Assembly (NCBI GenBank): GCA_021773635.1
Contig: JAJFJV010000021.1
Location: forward strand, 124,001 to 188,000
DNA: 64,000 nucleotides
Direction of reading: 5' to 3'
Origin: Gammaproteobacteria bacterium
GTDB lineage: Bacteria; Pseudomonadota; Gammaproteobacteria; HK1
The translations under genes were made by a program, and so were the position numbers. How positions within the stretch are numbered: the stretch's first letter is position 1; each line of letters starts with the position of its first letter. The notes under the pieces are model-generated. The model made no database searches. It saw nothing but the letters and a program-made list of their open reading frames with translations, and was not told the DNA's origin. Positions 10,781 to 24,869 of the stretch are shown piece after piece.

Positions 10781-12133
10781 CTAGGCGACTGCTGCGACGG
10801 CCTCCTGAACGGTATCCGCAATCCTTTTTGCCAAGCTTTCCACCTGCTCGCGTTCCCGTCCCTCCACCATGACACGCACCAGTGGTTCGGTACCAGAGAG
10901 CCGTAACAACACCCGGCCATTCTCTGCCAGGGTTTCCTCCACCTCACGCACGGCCGCCTGTACGGCTGGCAAGGTCAGCACGTCCATCTGCCGGGAAAGT
11001 CTTACATTAACCAACACCTGAGGGTACTTGCTCATACCCTGCTTTAATTCGTGCAGGGACTTGCCGGTACTCCGCATGGCGGCAAGTACCTGGAGTGCAG
11101 CGACGATGCCATCACCGGTGGAAATCCGGTCCAGACAGAGGATGTGTCCGGATGTCTCGCCACCCAGATTACAGCCTCCCTGCCGCATCATTTCCAACAC
11201 ATATCGGTCGCCCACCTGAGCCCGGCGAAGTTCCGTGCCCTTGGCGCGCAGCGCCTCCTCAAGGCCAAGATTGGTCATCAGGGTGCCCACAACGGCATCG
11301 CTGAGAGCATTTTCCGCCCGCCGCGACTCCGCGATCACAAACAGCACTTCGTCGCCATCCACGATCTCGCCAGCATGATCCACCATAATCAGGCGATCAC
11401 CGTCCCCGTCAAGCGCAATACCGAGATCGGCCCCGCTATCCAGAACTGCTTTTTGTAGCGCCTGCGGCTGGGTGGCGCCACAGGCCTCATTGATATTCAG
11501 GCCATCCGGATTGACCCCAATACAGCCGACCTCCGCACCCAATTCTGAAAATACGTCAGGAGCGACGTGATAGGTGGCCCCGTGGGCACAATCCACAACC
11601 AGCTTCAGCCCCTTCAGGTCGATACCGTGAGGAATGGTGCTCTTGCAGAACTCGATATAACGGCCAGGGGCGTCATCTACCCGCTGCGCCTTGCCCAGTG
11701 CCTCGGAGCGAACACTCTGCATGGGCTTGTCCATTTCAGCCTCAATGGCCCGTTCCACCTCGTCCGCCAGCTTCATACCCTCGCCAGAAAAGAATTTCAC
11801 CCCGTTGTCGGCAAAGGGATTGTGGGATGCGCTGATAACAACCCCGGCACGGGCATGCAGGGTTTGGGTAAGATAGGCAATCGCCGGCGTCGGCATCGGT
11901 CCCAGCAAGTAAATGTCGAGCCCGGCCGCCGACAGCCCGGCTTCCAGCGCCGATTCAAACATATAGCCGGAGATCCGCGTGTCCTTGCCAATGAGGACCT
12001 TGCCACGTCCGCCCTTGGCAAGTACCCGCCCCGCGGCCCATCCCAGCTTGAGCATAAAATCCGGTGTAATGGGATGGATTCCCACTTCTCCCCGGATTCC
12101 ATCGGTTCCAAAAAATTTGCGTTCCTGCGCCAT
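10781..12133 (-). CDS. glmM: Phosphoglucosamine mutase
   Basis: GlmM converts glucosamine-6-phosphate to glucosamine-1-phosphate for UDP-GlcNAc, and so for peptidoglycan and LPS. The active-site phosphoserine S103 is in VVISASHNP, the metal-binding loop is [11 protein letters not shown], and the C-terminal phosphate-binding loop is [15 protein letters not shown]. Length is 450 residues. AAGGGGG precedes the ATG. It follows folP by 5 bp in a conserved gene order. Confidence 0.98.
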   Translation of the reverse strand: MAQERKFFGTDGIRGEVGIHPITPDFMLKLGWAAGRVLAKGGRGKVLIGKDTRISGYMFESALEAGLSAAGLDIYLLGPMPTPAIAYLTQTLHARAGVVISASHNPFADNGVKFFSGEGMKLADEVERAIEAEMDKPMQSVRSEALGKAQRVDDAPGRYIEFCKSTIPHGIDLKGLKLVVDCAHGATYHVAPDVFSELGAEVGCIGVNPDGLNINEACGATQPQALQKAVLDSGADLGIALDGDGDRLIMVDHAGEIVDGDEVLFVIAESRRAENALSDAVVGTLMTNLGLEEALRAKGTELRRAQVGDRYVLEMMRQGGCNLGGETSGHILCLDRISTGDGIVAALQVLAAMRSTGKSLHELKQGMSKYPQVLVNVRLSRQMDVLTLPAVQAAVREVEETLAENGRVLLRLSGTEPLVRVMVEGREREQVESLAKRIADTVQEAVAAVA

Positions 12134-12138
12134 AGTCG

Positions 12139-12975
12139 CTACGTCCCCCTTACCGCTGTCTGTACCTTTAATGCATCCACCGTAGGCGCCACATCGTGAG
12201 TACGAATGATGTGCACGCCTTGATCTGCCGCTATCATCGCCGCAGCGATACCCGCTGCCACCCGTCCCCCCTCCGCTCGCCCTGTCAGCGTACCGAGCAT
12301 GGACTTGCGGGAGATCCCCACCAGTACCGGTAAGCCCATAGCGACAAATTGTCCCAGATTGGCGAGTAGCGCGAGATTGTGGGCAAGACTCTTGCCGAAG
12401 CCAAACCCGGGGTCAATCAGCAGTTTATGGTGCGGGATACCCGCCTTCAGACAAGCCGCTACCCGCTGTTCCAAAAATACACCCACCTCAGCGACTACAT
12501 CCTCATAATGGGGTGCCCGCTGCATATGCTGTGGTGCCCCTTGCATATGCATCAGACAAACGGCTGCGCCGAGTTCCGCCACGGTCTCAACCGCACCCTC
12601 GGCCGCCAGTGCCCGAATGTCATTGATCATGGTCGCACCGGCAGCGACGGCTGCCCGCATCACCTCCGGCTTGGATGTATCTACCGAAATCATGACCGGC
12701 ATTTCGGTGGCAATGGCCTGAATTACCGGGATTACGCGGTCAAGTTCATCTTCAGGCAGCACTGGCCTTGAACCAGGGCGCGAGGACTCTCCTCCCACAT
12801 CAATAATCGCCGCCCCCTCCGCCACCATCTCCCGCGCCCGCACCAAGGCCGCCTCGGGCGCAACAAAACGTCCGCCATCAGAAAAAGAATCGGGGGTAAC
12901 ATTGAGTACGCCCATGATCCGGGGCGCGACAAAACCACTATCAGGGTCGTGTAACCAGGGCGCTCCGGCCATCAT
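12139..12975 (-). CDS. folP: Dihydropteroate synthase
   Basis: FolP joins p-aminobenzoate to dihydropterin pyrophosphate in folate synthesis and is the sulfonamide target. The 278-residue TIM barrel shows [14 protein letters not shown], the pterin-site [18 protein letters not shown] and GISRKSMLG motifs in the right order. Two consecutive ATG codons (MMAG) are possible starts. A 67-bp gap separates it from ftsH upstream. Confidence 0.97.
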   Translation of the reverse strand: MMAGAPWLHDPDSGFVAPRIMGVLNVTPDSFSDGGRFVAPEAALVRAREMVAEGAAIIDVGGESSRPGSRPVLPEDELDRVIPVIQAIATEMPVMISVDTSKPEVMRAAVAAGATMINDIRALAAEGAVETVAELGAAVCLMHMQGAPQHMQRAPHYEDVVAEVGVFLEQRVAACLKAGIPHHKLLIDPGFGFGKSLAHNLALLANLGQFVAMGLPVLVGISRKSMLGTLTGRAEGGRVAAGIAAAMIAADQGVHIIRTHDVAPTVDALKVQTAVRGT

Positions 12976-13042
12976 GGCCCGCTACTGCCCGGCAACCGCG
13001 ATAACACGTTAACGGCCACGCAAGAGTTTTCCAAAGGAGTAG

Positions 13043-14974
13043 CTAGTGTGAGCCGGCCGGATCACCAATCTTCGAGGACGAGGCATCTTTTTTCTCACCC
13101 GGCGTGGGATCACCCCCATCCGACTTCGGGTCCGAGCTACCCCAATCCGCGGGAGGCGGCGGTTCCTTGCCTTCCATGATGGCATCAATCTGCGCAGCGT
13201 CGATGGTCTCGTAGCGGATCAGCGCCTTGGCCATGAGGTGAAGCTTTTCGAGATTCTCTTGCAGTAGCGTCTCGGCACGCTGGTAGTTGCTATCGATTAC
13301 GCGACGGATCTCCTCGTCGATTACGTGCGAAGTTTCGTCGGAAACTACCTTGTGCTGGGTGACGCTTTTACCCAGGAAAACCTCACCTTCTTCCTCGCTA
13401 TAGACCTGCGGACCAAGCTTTTCAGACAAGCCCCACTTGGTCACCATATTGCGGGCAATCTCGGTGGCACGCTGGATGTCATTACTCGCCCCGGTGGTGA
13501 CATTATTCGCCCCAAAAATGAGCACCTCGGCAATACGCCCACCGAAGAGGCTGGATATCTGGCTTTCCAGACGCTCCTTGCTGAAGCTGTAACGATCCTC
13601 CTCGGGCAGGAACATTGTTATACCGAGAGCACGGCCGCGGGGAATGATGCTGACTTTATAGACCGGATCGTGGGAGGGCACCAGCCGCCCCACGATGGCA
13701 TGCCCTGCCTCGTGATAGGCGGTCAGACTTTTTTCCTCGTCGCTCATCACCATGGATTTGCGTTCCGAACCCATCATGATTTTGTCTTTGGCGCGCTCGA
13801 AGTCGTCCATCTCCACCACTCGCTTGTTGCCGCGAGCCGCGAATAGCGCTGCCTCATTCACCAGATTAGCGAGATCCGCACCGGAAAAACCGGGGGTGCC
13901 ACGGGCGATAATACTGGCGTCCACTTTGTCAGCCAGGGGTGCCTTACGCATGTGCACCTTGAGGATTTGCTCCCGCCCGCGGATATCCGGTAGTGGCACA
14001 ACCACCTGGCGGTCAAAGCGTCCCGGGCGTAACAGCGCCGGGTCGAGCACGTCCGGGCGGTTGGTTGCGGCAATCACGATGACACCTTCGTTACCCTCAA
14101 AACCATCCATCTCCACCAGTAACTGGTTCAGGGTCTGTTCACGTTCGTCGTGCCCACCCCCGAGACCCGCTCCGCGATGGCGACCCACCGCGTCAATCTC
14201 GTCGATAAAGATTATGCAGGGCGCATGCTTCTTTGCCTGCTCGAACATATCCCTGACCCGGGATGCACCCACGCCGACAAACATTTCCACAAAATCGGAA
14301 CCGGAAATAGTAAAAAACGGTACCTTGGCCTCACCCGCGATGGCCTTGGCCAACAGGGTCTTGCCGGTACCCGGGCTTCCCACCATGAGAACGCCACTGG
14401 GAATCTTGCCACCCAGCTTCTGAAATTTTCCCGGATCACGGAGAAAATCGACCAGTTCCCCAACCTCTTCCTTGGCCTCTTCCACCCCGGCCACATCGGC
14501 GAAGGTGATCTTGATCTGATCTTCGCCCAGCAAGCGCGCCTTGCTCTTGCCGAAGGACATGGCACCGCGTCCACCGGCCCCGCCCTGCATTTGGCGCATG
14601 AAAAAGATCCAGACCCCGATGAGTAACAGCATCGGGAACCAGGAGATAAAGATTTGCATCAGCAATCCTTGCTGTTCCGGCGGGCGCGCATCGATGACCA
14701 CGCCATTTTCCAGGAGATCGCCAATGAGCGCGCGATTATCCGTCTCCGGCACATAGGTGTTTACCTGCTCGCCACCCTGCAAAGTCGCCTTTACATTGCG
14801 CCCTTCGAGCACCACCTTTTGCACCACCCCCTGCTTCACATCAGCGATAAAACGGGAATATTCCACCTGCCGGGTATTCGTGCGCTGTGGTCCAAAGCTC
14901 TGAAACACGGACATCAGAACCAGTGCGATCACGACCCACAAAATCAGGTTTTTTGCCATCTCATTCAAAATCAT
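13043..14974 (-). CDS. ftsH: ATP-dependent zinc metalloprotease FtsH
   Basis: FtsH is the membrane-anchored AAA+ protease that degrades misfolded membrane proteins, LpxC and sigma-32. The 643-residue protein has two N-terminal membrane helices (about residues 9-26 and 105-125), Walker A GSPGTGKT, Walker [12 protein letters not shown], the SRH region [20 protein letters not shown] split around residue 310, and the zinc site HEAGH. Its neighbourhood with rlmE and folP is conserved. Control of sigma-32 by FtsH links it functionally to the upstream heat-shock genes. Confidence 0.98.
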   Translation of the reverse strand: MILNEMAKNLILWVVIALVLMSVFQSFGPQRTNTRQVEYSRFIADVKQGVVQKVVLEGRNVKATLQGGEQVNTYVPETDNRALIGDLLENGVVIDARPPEQQGLLMQIFISWFPMLLLIGVWIFFMRQMQGGAGGRGAMSFGKSKARLLGEDQIKITFADVAGVEEAKEEVGELVDFLRDPGKFQKLGGKIPSGVLMVGSPGTGKTLLAKAIAGEAKVPFFTISGSDFVEMFVGVGASRVRDMFEQAKKHAPCIIFIDEIDAVGRHRGAGLGGGHDEREQTLNQLLVEMDGFEGNEGVIVIAATNRPDVLDPALLRPGRFDRQVVVPLPDIRGREQILKVHMRKAPLADKVDASIIARGTPGFSGADLANLVNEAALFAARGNKRVVEMDDFERAKDKIMMGSERKSMVMSDEEKSLTAYHEAGHAIVGRLVPSHDPVYKVSIIPRGRALGITMFLPEEDRYSFSKERLESQISSLFGGRIAEVLIFGANNVTTGASNDIQRATEIARNMVTKWGLSEKLGPQVYSEEEGEVFLGKSVTQHKVVSDETSHVIDEEIRRVIDSNYQRAETLLQENLEKLHLMAKALIRYETIDAAQIDAIMEGKEPPPPADWGSSDPKSDGGDPTPGEKKDASSSKIGDPAGSH

Positions 14975-15033
14975 AAACCTCAGTTGCCAGCGTCAGGGGA
15001 ACAGTGTTCTGCCACCCAACAGACCTGAAATCA

Positions 15034-15654
15034 CTATACACCATAGCCTCGCGCCAACAGATAAAGTTCACGGGAATGAGCCCGTGACGCCTGTGGCTTA
15101 CGTACCTGCACACGCTGAAAACTATCCCGCAGCGCCCGGGTAAGGGCCTCAATGCCCTCTCCCTGAAACACCTTAATCAGCAATGCCCCACCCGGAGCGA
15201 GTACCTGGTGAGCCAAATCCAGGGCCAACTCTGAAAGCCCCATGGAACGTGGCTGGTCCACCGCCCGGATACCACTCATATTGGGGGCCATATCCGATAT
15301 TACAAGCCCTACGGTTCTTTTACCCAACAGGGCCAGCAGCTCGTCCAGCACCGACTCCTGCTGGAAATCGCCTTGCAGAAACTCGACCCCGGCCAGCGGA
15401 TCCATAGGGAGTATGTCGAGCGCGAAGACCATTCCTTGAGGACCGACCCGCCCGGCGGCGTATTGAGACCAGCCACCGGGGGCGGCACCGAGGTCCACTA
15501 CCGTCATGCCAGGCTTCAGAAGATGGTCGCGCTGATCGATCTCGGCAAGCTTGTAGACGGCACGTGAACGAAAGCCGGCCTCCCGCGCCTGCTGAACGTA
15601 GCTATCCTTTTCGTGGGCCTCGATCCAGCGGTGGCTACTTCTCGATCTCGCCAT
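15034..15654 (-). CDS. rlmE: 23S rRNA (uridine-2'-O-)-methyltransferase
   Basis: RlmE (RrmJ/FtsJ) methylates the 2'-OH of U2552 in the A-loop of 23S rRNA and is heat-shock induced in E. coli. The 206-residue protein has the SAM-binding [14 protein letters not shown] motif and the catalytic tetrad context: K in [12 protein letters not shown] in [12 protein letters not shown] in [10 protein letters not shown] and a C-terminal glutamate. It is co-oriented with ftsH. A yhbY gene, often found near here, is absent. Confidence 0.97.
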   Translation of the reverse strand: MARSRSSHRWIEAHEKDSYVQQAREAGFRSRAVYKLAEIDQRDHLLKPGMTVVDLGAAPGGWSQYAAGRVGPQGMVFALDILPMDPLAGVEFLQGDFQQESVLDELLALLGKRTVGLVISDMAPNMSGIRAVDQPRSMGLSELALDLAHQVLAPGGALLIKVFQGEGIEALTRALRDSFQRVQVRKPQASRAHSRELYLLARGYGV

Positions 15655-15694
15655 AGGGAAATGCCCGTCCCCACGGTGGGGACATGCCGGCTAA

Positions 15695-16171
15695 CTAGAG
15701 ATATTTGACCTCGAGGATCTCGTAGGTTTTCTCCCCCGAAGGGGCATGGACGGTTGCAGTATCGCCCTCGCTCTTGCCTATAAGTGCTCGCGCAATGGGC
15801 GAACTAATGGAAATACGGTGGGCCTTTATATCGGCCTCCATGTCACCCACGACCTGATAGACCACTTCCTCATCGGTATCGATGTTGACCAGCTCCACCG
15901 TGGCCCCAAAAACCACGCGCCCACCGGCGTCCAGAGCCGCCACTTCGATAATCTGGGCCCGGGACAGGACATCCTCGATAGCCGCTATACGCCCTTCAAT
16001 GAAGCTTTGCTGCTCCTTTGCGGCATGGTATTCGGCATTTTCTTTCAGATCGCCGTGTGCCCGGGCCTCGGCAATAGCCTGTATAACTGCAGGGCGTTTA
16101 ACCGTTTTGCAGTGATGCAACTCATCGCGCAGATCATCGGCACCGGTCGAAGTAAGGGGGGGACGACTCAT
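15695..16171 (-). CDS. greA: Transcription elongation factor GreA
   Basis: GreA rescues backtracked RNA polymerase by stimulating transcript cleavage. The 158-residue protein has the N-terminal coiled coil with acidic tip residues and [20 protein letters not shown] (residues about 33-52), followed by the C-terminal FKBP-like domain ([25 protein letters not shown]). Its ATG overlaps the carB stop by 4 bp (ATGA). Confidence 0.97.
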   Translation of the reverse strand: MSRPPLTSTGADDLRDELHHCKTVKRPAVIQAIAEARAHGDLKENAEYHAAKEQQSFIEGRIAAIEDVLSRAQIIEVAALDAGGRVVFGATVELVNIDTDEEVVYQVVGDMEADIKAHRISISSPIARALIGKSEGDTATVHAPSGEKTYEILEVKYL

Positions 16172-19100
16172 GACACAAGCTCCTGATGCAGGTCCTGCAG
16201 GCGATTTATCCGGTCACGCACCGGCTCACCGAGCGCCAGCATCATCGCCCGCGCACCGGCCATCGTCGTAGTGTAAGTCACGCCACGATGCAACGCGGTA
16301 CGACGAATCGTGTAGGAATCCAGAATCGCCTGCTTGCCCTCCGTGGTGTTAACGATAAGGGTAATTTCGTCGTTCTTGAGCATATCCACGATATGCGGAC
16401 GCCCCTCCTTAACCTTGTTAACCACCCGACTTTCTATCCCGGCCTTATCGAGCGCCCTGGCAGTGCCACGAGTGGCAACCAGCTCAAAACCAAGCCGTAC
16501 CAATTCACGCCCCACGTCGACACACAAGGCCCGGTCCCGTCGACGCACGCTGAGAAAGGCACGCCCCTTGCGCGGCAGGGCATCCCCGGCCGCCCACTGG
16601 GCCTTGGCAAAGGCCTCACCGAAACTGCGGCCAACTCCCATCACCTCGCCGGTGGATTTCATTTCGGGCCCAAGGATCAGATCCACGCTGGGAAATTTGA
16701 TAAAGGGCATAACAGCCTCTTTCACCGAAAAATATCCCGGCACCTGCTCATGGGTGATTCCCTGCTCGGCAAGGGATTTTCCCGCCATGCAAAGGGCGGC
16801 CACGCGGGCCAGGGAAACGCCGCAGGCCTTGGATACAAAAGGCACGGTACGTGAGGCACGCGGGTTGACCTCCAGTACATAGATATCCTTGCCCTGAACC
16901 GCAAACTGGATATTCATCAGCCCCACCACCCCGAGACCGCGAGCCAATTTCCGGGTCTGTTCGCGGATGCGATCCTGGATTGCAGCATCCAGACTGCAGG
17001 GGGGGAGTGAACAGGCGGAATCCCCTGAATGCACGCCGGCCTGTTCGATATGCTCCATGATGCCGCCAATAACCACTGCCGTGCCATCGCACACAGCGTC
17101 CACGTCCACCTCGATAGCATCGTCCAGAAAGTGGTCCAGCAGTACCGGCGAATCATTGGACACAGAAACTGCATCGTGAATATAGCGGCGCAGCCCTTCT
17201 TCATCATGGACGATTTCCATCGCCCGCCCGCCCAGTACATAGGACGGCCGCACCACCAGGGGATAACCAACTTCTTCGGCAAGCGCTACCGCCGATTCCG
17301 GATTGCGCGCAGTGCGATTCTCCGGCTGGCGCAAACCCAGTTCTATGACCAATTGCTGGAAGCGCTCGCGATCCTCAGCCAGATCAATGGAATCCGGTGA
17401 GGTCCCTATAATAGGCACGCCCTCCGCCTCCAGAGCCCGAGCCAGGCCCAGAGGCGTCTGACCGCCGTAATGAACAATCACCCCGGCAGGCTTCTCACAA
17501 GCCACAATCCCCAGCACATTTTCCAGCGTCAGGGGCTCAAAATAGAGTCGGTCAGAGGTATCGTAATCCGTCGATACGGTCTCCGGATTGCAATTGACCA
17601 TGATGGTCTCAAAGCCGTCTTCGCGTAGCGCCAGCACGGCCTGCACACAGCAGTAATCGAATTCGATACCCTGACCGATACGATTAGGCCCACCACCCAG
17701 CACCATAATTTTCTGCCGTTCATCAGGTTGTGCCTCGCATTCCTCCTCGTAGGTGGAATACAGGTAGGCAGTGGTCGCAGGAAATTCGGCAGCACAAGAA
17801 TCCACCCGCTTAAAGACGGGCGAAATGCCGTGCTGCAAACGCAATTTTCGCACCGCGGTTTCAGTATTGCCCAACAACTGTGCCAGCCGGTTATCGCCAA
17901 ATCCCTTGCGCTTCAGACGCCACAGGGTGGATGGCTCAAGGTTATCCAGGCTTGCATCATTGAGTGCCTGCTCTTCCCTGATGAGATCGCCTACCTGATG
18001 CAAAAACCACGGATCGATACGTGAAAGCGTATACAGCTCCTCCATATCCATACCGCAGCGAAAACCATCGGCAAGATAACGAATACGCTCCGGTCCGGGC
18101 TGCTGCAATTGCTGGCGAATCTCCCCGGCATCGATCTCCCCGCCCTCAAACATCGTACTCAAACCGTTAATGCCGGTTTCGATACCACGCAAGGCTTTTT
18201 GCAGGGATTCCTGGAAGGTGCGACCCATGGCCATCACCTCACCCACGGATTTCATCTGCGTGCCGAGGCGTGCAGTGGCCTGGGGAAACTTTTCGAAGTT
18301 GAAACGCGGAATCTTGGTAACCACGTAATCAATGCTGGGTTCAAAGGACGCCGGGGTCACGCCACCGGTAATGTTGTTGCCCAACTCATCCAGGGTATAA
18401 CCCACGGCCAGCTTGGCAGCGACCCAGGCAATGGGAAAGCCGGTGGCCTTGGAAGCCAGCGCCGAAGAACGTGAGACCCGCGGATTCATTTCGATGATGA
18501 CCATGCGCCCGTCATCGGGGTTGATCCCGAACTGCACATTAGAGCCACCGGTCTCTACCCCAATCTCGCGCAATACCGCGAGGGAGGCATTACGCATAAT
18601 CTGGTATTCGCGGTCCGTCAGGGTCTGGGCTGGCGCAACGGTGATGGAGTCACCGGTATGGACCCCCATGGGATCGAAGTTCTCAATGGAGCAGATGATG
18701 ATGCAGTTATCCTTGCGATCCCGCACCACCTCCATCTCAAACTCTTTCCAGCCAAGTACCGATTCCTCCAGCAACACCTCACTGGTGGGCGAAGCCGCCA
18801 GCCCCTGCTCACAGATATCGATAAACTCTTCACGGTTATAGGCAATGCCGCCACCGGTACCACCCATGGTGAATGAGGGGCGGATAATGACAGGAAAGCC
18901 AATACTGCCCTGCAGCTGATTGGCCTCCTCCATGCTGTGAGCCACCACCGAGCGTGGCGTCTCAAGGCCGATGTGCTTCATGGCCTCGCGAAAACGCTCA
19001 CGGTCCTCGGCCTTGTCGATGGCATCCCGACTGGCACCAATGAGCTCGACCCCGAACTCCTCCAATACCCCTTCACGATGCAGATCGAGGGCACAGTTAA

Positions 19101-19392
19101 GCGCCGTTTGACCGCCCATCGTGGGCAGCAGGGCATCCGGGCGCTCACGCTCGATGATCTTCGCCAGGGTGCGCCAATGGAGTGGCTCAATATAGGTGGC
19201 ATCCGCCGTACCCGGGTCGGTCATGATCGTCGCCGGATTGGAGTTGGCGAGGATGATCCGGTAACCCTCCTCACGCAGTGCCTTGCACGCCTGCACCCCG
19301 GAGTAGTCAAACTCACAGGCCTGACCGATGATGATCGGTCCCGCACCGATAATCAGAATACTTTTGATGTCGTTACGCTTGGGCATGCTCAA
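16168..19392 (-). CDS. carB: Carbamoyl-phosphate synthase large subunit
   Basis: CarB makes carbamoyl phosphate from bicarbonate, ammonia and two ATP, for both arginine and pyrimidine synthesis. The 1074-residue protein contains two homologous ATP-grasp halves (starting around residues 8 and 560, each with a GxGPxxIGQ-type loop) and a C-terminal MGS-like allosteric domain from about 940. Two near starts exist (MSMPKRND). It follows carA by 29 bp and overlaps greA by 4 bp. Confidence 0.98.
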   Translation of the reverse strand: MSMPKRNDIKSILIIGAGPIIIGQACEFDYSGVQACKALREEGYRIILANSNPATIMTDPGTADATYIEPLHWRTLAKIIERERPDALLPTMGGQTALNCALDLHREGVLEEFGVELIGASRDAIDKAEDRERFREAMKHIGLETPRSVVAHSMEEANQLQGSIGFPVIIRPSFTMGGTGGGIAYNREEFIDICEQGLAASPTSEVLLEESVLGWKEFEMEVVRDRKDNCIIICSIENFDPMGVHTGDSITVAPAQTLTDREYQIMRNASLAVLREIGVETGGSNVQFGINPDDGRMVIIEMNPRVSRSSALASKATGFPIAWVAAKLAVGYTLDELGNNITGGVTPASFEPSIDYVVTKIPRFNFEKFPQATARLGTQMKSVGEVMAMGRTFQESLQKALRGIETGINGLSTMFEGGEIDAGEIRQQLQQPGPERIRYLADGFRCGMDMEELYTLSRIDPWFLHQVGDLIREEQALNDASLDNLEPSTLWRLKRKGFGDNRLAQLLGNTETAVRKLRLQHGISPVFKRVDSCAAEFPATTAYLYSTYEEECEAQPDERQKIMVLGGGPNRIGQGIEFDYCCVQAVLALREDGFETIMVNCNPETVSTDYDTSDRLYFEPLTLENVLGIVACEKPAGVIVHYGGQTPLGLARALEAEGVPIIGTSPDSIDLAEDRERFQQLVIELGLRQPENRTARNPESAVALAEEVGYPLVVRPSYVLGGRAMEIVHDEEGLRRYIHDAVSVSNDSPVLLDHFLDDAIEVDVDAVCDGTAVVIGGIMEHIEQAGVHSGDSACSLPPCSLDAAIQDRIREQTRKLARGLGVVGLMNIQFAVQGKDIYVLEVNPRASRTVPFVSKACGVSLARVAALCMAGKSLAEQGITHEQVPGYFSVKEAVMPFIKFPSVDLILGPEMKSTGEVMGVGRSFGEAFAKAQWAAGDALPRKGRAFLSVRRRDRALCVDVGRELVRLGFELVATRGTARALDKAGIESRVVNKVKEGRPHIVDMLKNDEITLIVNTTEGKQAILDSYTIRRTALHRGVTYTTTMAGARAMMLALGEPVRDRINRLQDLHQELVS

Positions 19393-19421
19393 CTCTGCTG
19401 GTTCGATGGAAACTCAAATAC

Positions 19422-20561
19422 TTAGCTCCGGGCTACGGCCATAAGCTTGATGAAGTGGTCAAACAAGAGACTGGCATCATGAGGCCCGGGGCTCGCCTCC
19501 GGGTGACCCTGGAAACCAAAAGCCGGCCGGTCGTTACGCTCGATTCCTTGCAAGGAACCGTCAAACAGGGAGCGATGGGTCGCCTGCAAGGTGGCGGGCA
19601 GAGAGTCTTCGTCTATAGCGAAACCATGATTCTGACTGGTGATCATGACCCGACCGCTGGCGATGTCCTGTACCGGGTGGTTGGCGCCATGATGACCAAA
19701 TTTCATTTTCAGGCTCTCGGCCCCGCTCGCCAACGCCAATAGCTGATGCCCCAGGCAAATGCCGAACAGGGGTATTTTCCGCTGCAGAAATTCCCTGATG
19801 GCATCCAGGGCATAAGCACAGGGTTCCGGGTCACCCGGGCCATTGGAAAGGAATATGCCGTCGGGCTGATAGGCCAGGGCTTCACTGGCCGATGTGCTGG
19901 CCGGTACCACGGTAATCTCACAATGCCGCTCTGCCAGCAAACGTAAAATATTGCGTTTGACGCCGAAATCGTAGGCCACTACCCGCCAGGGCCGCTCCGG
20001 GGCGTCGGCCGGCTTGCCAAATCCATCGGCCAGGGACCAGCTGCCCTGGTCCCAGTTATAAGCTTTGGCAGCACTCACCTCGCGTGCCAAATCCACTCCC
20101 TGCAATCCGGGAAATTCCCGGGCAGCGGCCACAGCGGCGGCATCATCTATGGAATCACCGGCAAGAATACAACCACTCTGGGCGCCTTTCTCACGCAGGA
20201 TCCGGGTGAGCTTGCGGACATCGATGCCGGCAATGGCCACTACCTTCCGGCGTTGCAGATAATCCCCCAGTCCCTCGGTGGCGCGCCAATTGCTGTAGAC
20301 CACCGGCAGGTCGCGGATCACCAGCCCGGCGGCAAAAACCTGCACGCTTTCATCGTCCTCCGGATTAGTCCCGGTATTTCCAATATGAGGATAGGTCAGG
20401 CTAACGATCTGTCGGCAGTAAGAAGGATCGGAAAGGATTTCCTGGTAACCAGTGAGCGCAGTGTTGAACACCACCTCCCCCACCGACTGCCCGGACATGC
20501 CTACGGACTCACCCTTGAACACGGTGCCATCCGCCAATGCGAGTATCGCGGGAACGCTCAC
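19422..20561 (-). CDS. carA: Carbamoyl-phosphate synthase small (glutaminase) subunit
   Basis: CarA hydrolyses glutamine and channels ammonia to CarB. The nucleophile is the Cys in [12 protein letters not shown], with the catalytic His-Glu in [12 protein letters not shown] place the start at the GTG at 20561 (379 residues, close to the usual 382) because AAGGTG lies 5 bases upstream and homology begins at [13 protein letters not shown]. The frame is open 24 codons further upstream but without family similarity. The start overlaps the stop of a leader peptide (GTGA), directly after an intrinsic terminator. Confidence 0.95.
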   Translation of the reverse strand: MSVPAILALADGTVFKGESVGMSGQSVGEVVFNTALTGYQEILSDPSYCRQIVSLTYPHIGNTGTNPEDDESVQVFAAGLVIRDLPVVYSNWRATEGLGDYLQRRKVVAIAGIDVRKLTRILREKGAQSGCILAGDSIDDAAAVAAAREFPGLQGVDLAREVSAAKAYNWDQGSWSLADGFGKPADAPERPWRVVAYDFGVKRNILRLLAERHCEITVVPASTSASEALAYQPDGIFLSNGPGDPEPCAYALDAIREFLQRKIPLFGICLGHQLLALASGAESLKMKFGHHGANHPVQDIASGRVMITSQNHGFAIDEDSLPATLQATHRSLFDGSLQGIERNDRPAFGFQGHPEASPGPHDASLLFDHFIKLMAVARS

Positions 20562-20674
20562 CTGGACACCTTGGTGAAAAAAATAGTTATAGAGGGCATC
20601 GTCCCTGCCCTCTGGGGTGTATCCCACCCGCAATACGTCCTGGCACGTCCTCTGGAAGGCGTCGCCATGCTCAT
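20558..20674 (-). CDS. Candidate carA leader peptide (38 codons)
   Basis: A short frame starts at the ATG at 20674, with GGAG 6 bases upstream. It encodes a 38-residue peptide starting [17 protein letters not shown] and ends at a TGA that overlaps the carA GTG start. Three Arg codons (AGA, CGT, AGG) fall at positions 8, 10 and 12, and two more at 22 and 38. The reading frame runs through an intrinsic terminator hairpin and its T-run, so a ribosome translating it would mask the terminator. This resembles the leader of enterobacterial pyrBI. The peptide is predicted, not recognised from any family. Confidence 0.6.
   Translation of the reverse strand: MSMATPSRGRARTYCGWDTPQRAGTMPSITIFFTKVSR
20576..20613 (-). 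terminator. Intrinsic terminator in carA leader (attenuator)
   Basis: On the minus strand an 8-bp GC-rich stem (AGAGGGCA and TGCCCTCT) with a 7-base loop is followed by ATAACTA and then seven T residues. It ends 15 bases before the carA start codon, which makes it an attenuator rather than an end-of-operon terminator. An upstream AGAGG (in CCAGAGGACG near 20653) could compete for the CCUCU arm as an antiterminator. Confidence 0.75.
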
Positions 20675-20784
20675 TATTAACTCCGCTGTAAGATGGAAAC
20701 AGAGCCCGCGTCTGGAGGAAAAACGGGCGCTTTTTTGGCCCATCACCAAAGGCCTGGTGGGCGGGGATTCTAATCTACCTGCAC

Positions 20785-20800
20785 GGCGGTTGAAACCGCC
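20785..20800 (-). repeat. Hairpin after dapB
   Basis: A perfect 7-bp palindromic stem (GGCGGTT and AACCGCC, 2-base loop) starts 20 bp after the dapB stop. It lacks a T-run, so it may be an mRNA-stabilising hairpin or a Rho-linked pause rather than an intrinsic terminator. A TAGAAT hexamer that could serve as a -10 box for the carA leader follows about 13 bases later. Confidence 0.4.
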
Positions 20801-20819
20801 ATTCACCCCGCACGGCAAA

Positions 20820-22747
<1,928 letters not shown>

Positions 22748-22802
22748 GGCCCGGTCCGTGCCTGTACCCGTAGCAATTTCATTCTTTCAAAACGGCAAGA
22801 CG

Positions 22803-22830
22803 GGACGCGCGTTATCAACGCCGTCCCGCC
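22803..22830 (-). repeat. Strong hairpin in the dnaK-dnaJ spacer
   Basis: Arms CGGGACG plus GCGTT pair with AACGC plus CGTCCCG around a 3-base loop, with one bulged base, giving a stem of about 12 bp. On the minus strand it is followed by TCTTGCCGTTTTG, a poor T-run. It is best read as a leaky attenuator or stabilising hairpin that sets the dnaK to dnaJ ratio; that role is inferred. Confidence 0.6.
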
Positions 22831-22854
22831 TGCCTCCAACATAACGAATCCGGG

Positions 22855-24789
22855 CTATTTTTTGCCCTCGTCCACCTCTTCAAACTCGGCATCCACCACG
22901 TCATCCCCGCCTTCGGAAGCCTCGGCATCAGCATCGGCAGCACCTTCACCCGCCGCCTCACCTTCGGCCTCGGCCTGCTTGTAGACCCGCTCAGCCAATT
23001 TCCCGGAGACTTCCGCAAGTGCGGCAGTTTTGGCCTCGATGTCAGCCTTGTCATCAGTTTTTGCGGCTTCTTCCAAAGCAGAAATGGCTGCCTCAATGTC
23101 CGAGCGCTCCTGCTCTTCCACCTTTTCACCCAGTTCCTTGAGGGACTTGTTGGTGCCATGAATCAGGTTGTCCGCCTGATTGCGCACGTCCACCAGCTCG
23201 TGGAATTTCTTGTCCTCATCGGCATGCGCCTCGGCATCGGAAACCATGCGCTCCACCTCATCATCATCGAGTCCACTGGAGGCGGTGATAACGATGGATT
23301 GCCTTTTGCCTGTTGCCTTGTCCTGAGCCGAAACATTGAGGATGCCATTGGCATCGATGTCCAGAGCCACCTCGATTTGAGGCACACCTCGTGGCGCCGG
23401 CGGGATATCCGCAAGATCAAAACGCCCCAGAGACTTATTACCCGAGGCCACATCGCGCTCGCCCTGGAGCACGTGCACGGTCACCGCATGCTGGTTGTCC
23501 TCAGCCGTGGAGAAGGTCTGCGTGGCCTTGGTGGGAATCGTGGTGTTCTTGTCGATGAGCTTGGTCATCACTCCACCCAGGGTCTCTATTCCAAGCGACA
23601 GCGGCGTCACGTCCAGCAACAACACGTCCTTAACATCACCGGCCAGCACGCCCGCCTGAATCGAGGCGCCAACGGCCACGGCTTCATCCGGATTGACGTC
23701 TTTGCGCGGCTCTTTACCGAAGATGGAGGCAACAATCTCCTGCACCTTGGGCATACGCGTCTGACCACCCACCAGAATGACGTCGGAAATATCGCTCGCG
23801 GAAAGACCAGCATCCTTCAATGCGGTGCGACACGGATCCTCGGTACGCGCCACCAGATCTTCCACCAGGGACTCCAGCTTGGCCCGGGTCAACTTGATAT
23901 TGAGGTGTTTGGGACCACTGGCATCCGCGGTGATGTAGGGCAGATTAACCTCGGTCTGCTGGGAGCTGGAAAGCTCAATCTTCGCCTTCTCGCCCGCCTC
24001 TTTTAGCCGTTGCAATGCCAGCGGATCGTTATGCAGATCAATGCCCGAGTCCTTTTTGAATTCCGCCGAGAGGTAATCGATGATGCGCAGATCGAAATCC
24101 TCACCACCAAGGAAGGTATCGCCATTGGTGGAAAGCACCTCGAACTGGTGTTCACCATCCACTTCGGCAATTTCGATGATAGAGATGTCAAAAGTACCAC
24201 CGCCGAGATCAAACACCGCGATGGTGGAGTCACCCCGCTTCTTGTCCATGCCGTAAGCAAGAGCCGCCGCGGTGGGCTCATTGATGATGCGCTTTACTTC
24301 CAGGCCGGCAATACGCCCGGCATCCTTGGTGGCCTGACGCTGGGAATCGTTAAAATAGGCCGGCACCGTAATAACTGCCTCGGTAACCGGCTCGCCAAGG
24401 TAATCCTCGGCGGTCTGCTTCATCTTCATCAGGGTTCGGGCAGAGATTTCCGGGGCAGCCATTTTTTTTCCATCCACCGCGACCCAGGCATCGCCATTAT
24501 CCGCGGCGACGATCTTGTAGGGCACCATGTGGATGTCCTTTTGCACCACATCATCATCGAAGCGGCGACCAATGAGACGCTTGATCGCGAATAGCGTATG
24601 TTCCGGATTGGTAACCGCCTGCCGCTTTGCCGACTGACCCACCAGCACCTCGCCATCATTGGTGTAGGCAACCACCGACGGCGTAGTTCGATCCCCCTCG
24701 CTGTTTTCGATCACCCGGGCCTCTTTGCCGTCCATGACCGCAACGCAGGAATTGGTTGTTCCCAGGTCGATTCCGATGATTTTACCCAT
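22855..24789 (-). CDS. dnaK: Chaperone protein DnaK (Hsp70)
   Basis: DnaK is the main Hsp70 chaperone. The ATG at 24789 is chosen because the protein then begins [15 protein letters not shown], the universal DnaK start, and GGAG precedes it; five more codons are open upstream. The 644-residue protein has the ATPase domain with [12 protein letters not shown] and VGGQTRMP, the [11 protein letters not shown] linker region, the substrate-binding domain, and a C-terminal acidic tail ending [14 protein letters not shown] heat-shock-type promoter lies upstream. Confidence 0.98.
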   Translation of the reverse strand: MGKIIGIDLGTTNSCVAVMDGKEARVIENSEGDRTTPSVVAYTNDGEVLVGQSAKRQAVTNPEHTLFAIKRLIGRRFDDDVVQKDIHMVPYKIVAADNGDAWVAVDGKKMAAPEISARTLMKMKQTAEDYLGEPVTEAVITVPAYFNDSQRQATKDAGRIAGLEVKRIINEPTAAALAYGMDKKRGDSTIAVFDLGGGTFDISIIEIAEVDGEHQFEVLSTNGDTFLGGEDFDLRIIDYLSAEFKKDSGIDLHNDPLALQRLKEAGEKAKIELSSSQQTEVNLPYITADASGPKHLNIKLTRAKLESLVEDLVARTEDPCRTALKDAGLSASDISDVILVGGQTRMPKVQEIVASIFGKEPRKDVNPDEAVAVGASIQAGVLAGDVKDVLLLDVTPLSLGIETLGGVMTKLIDKNTTIPTKATQTFSTAEDNQHAVTVHVLQGERDVASGNKSLGRFDLADIPPAPRGVPQIEVALDIDANGILNVSAQDKATGKRQSIVITASSGLDDDEVERMVSDAEAHADEDKKFHELVDVRNQADNLIHGTNKSLKELGEKVEEQERSDIEAAISALEEAAKTDDKADIEAKTAALAEVSGKLAERVYKQAEAEGEAAGEGAADADAEASEGGDDVVDAEFEEVDEGKK

Positions 24790-24869
24790 GACTTCTTTCT
24801 CCACTTAAAGCTTGTTCTGGCATCCGGTTTGTATTCGGTACGCCGTTAAAATTTCGTTAACCGTTAGGT

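Noticed and set aside
20562-20633. 24-codon N-terminal extension of carA
   Set aside because: The extension overlaps the attenuator, has no family similarity and lacks a ribosome-binding site; the GTG at 20561 explains the data better.
20690-20745. Plus-strand terminator-like GCCCG/CGGGC with six T residues in the carA leader region
   Set aside because: No plus-strand gene lies upstream of it and the stem is only 5 bp; it is probably chance within the minus-strand leader.
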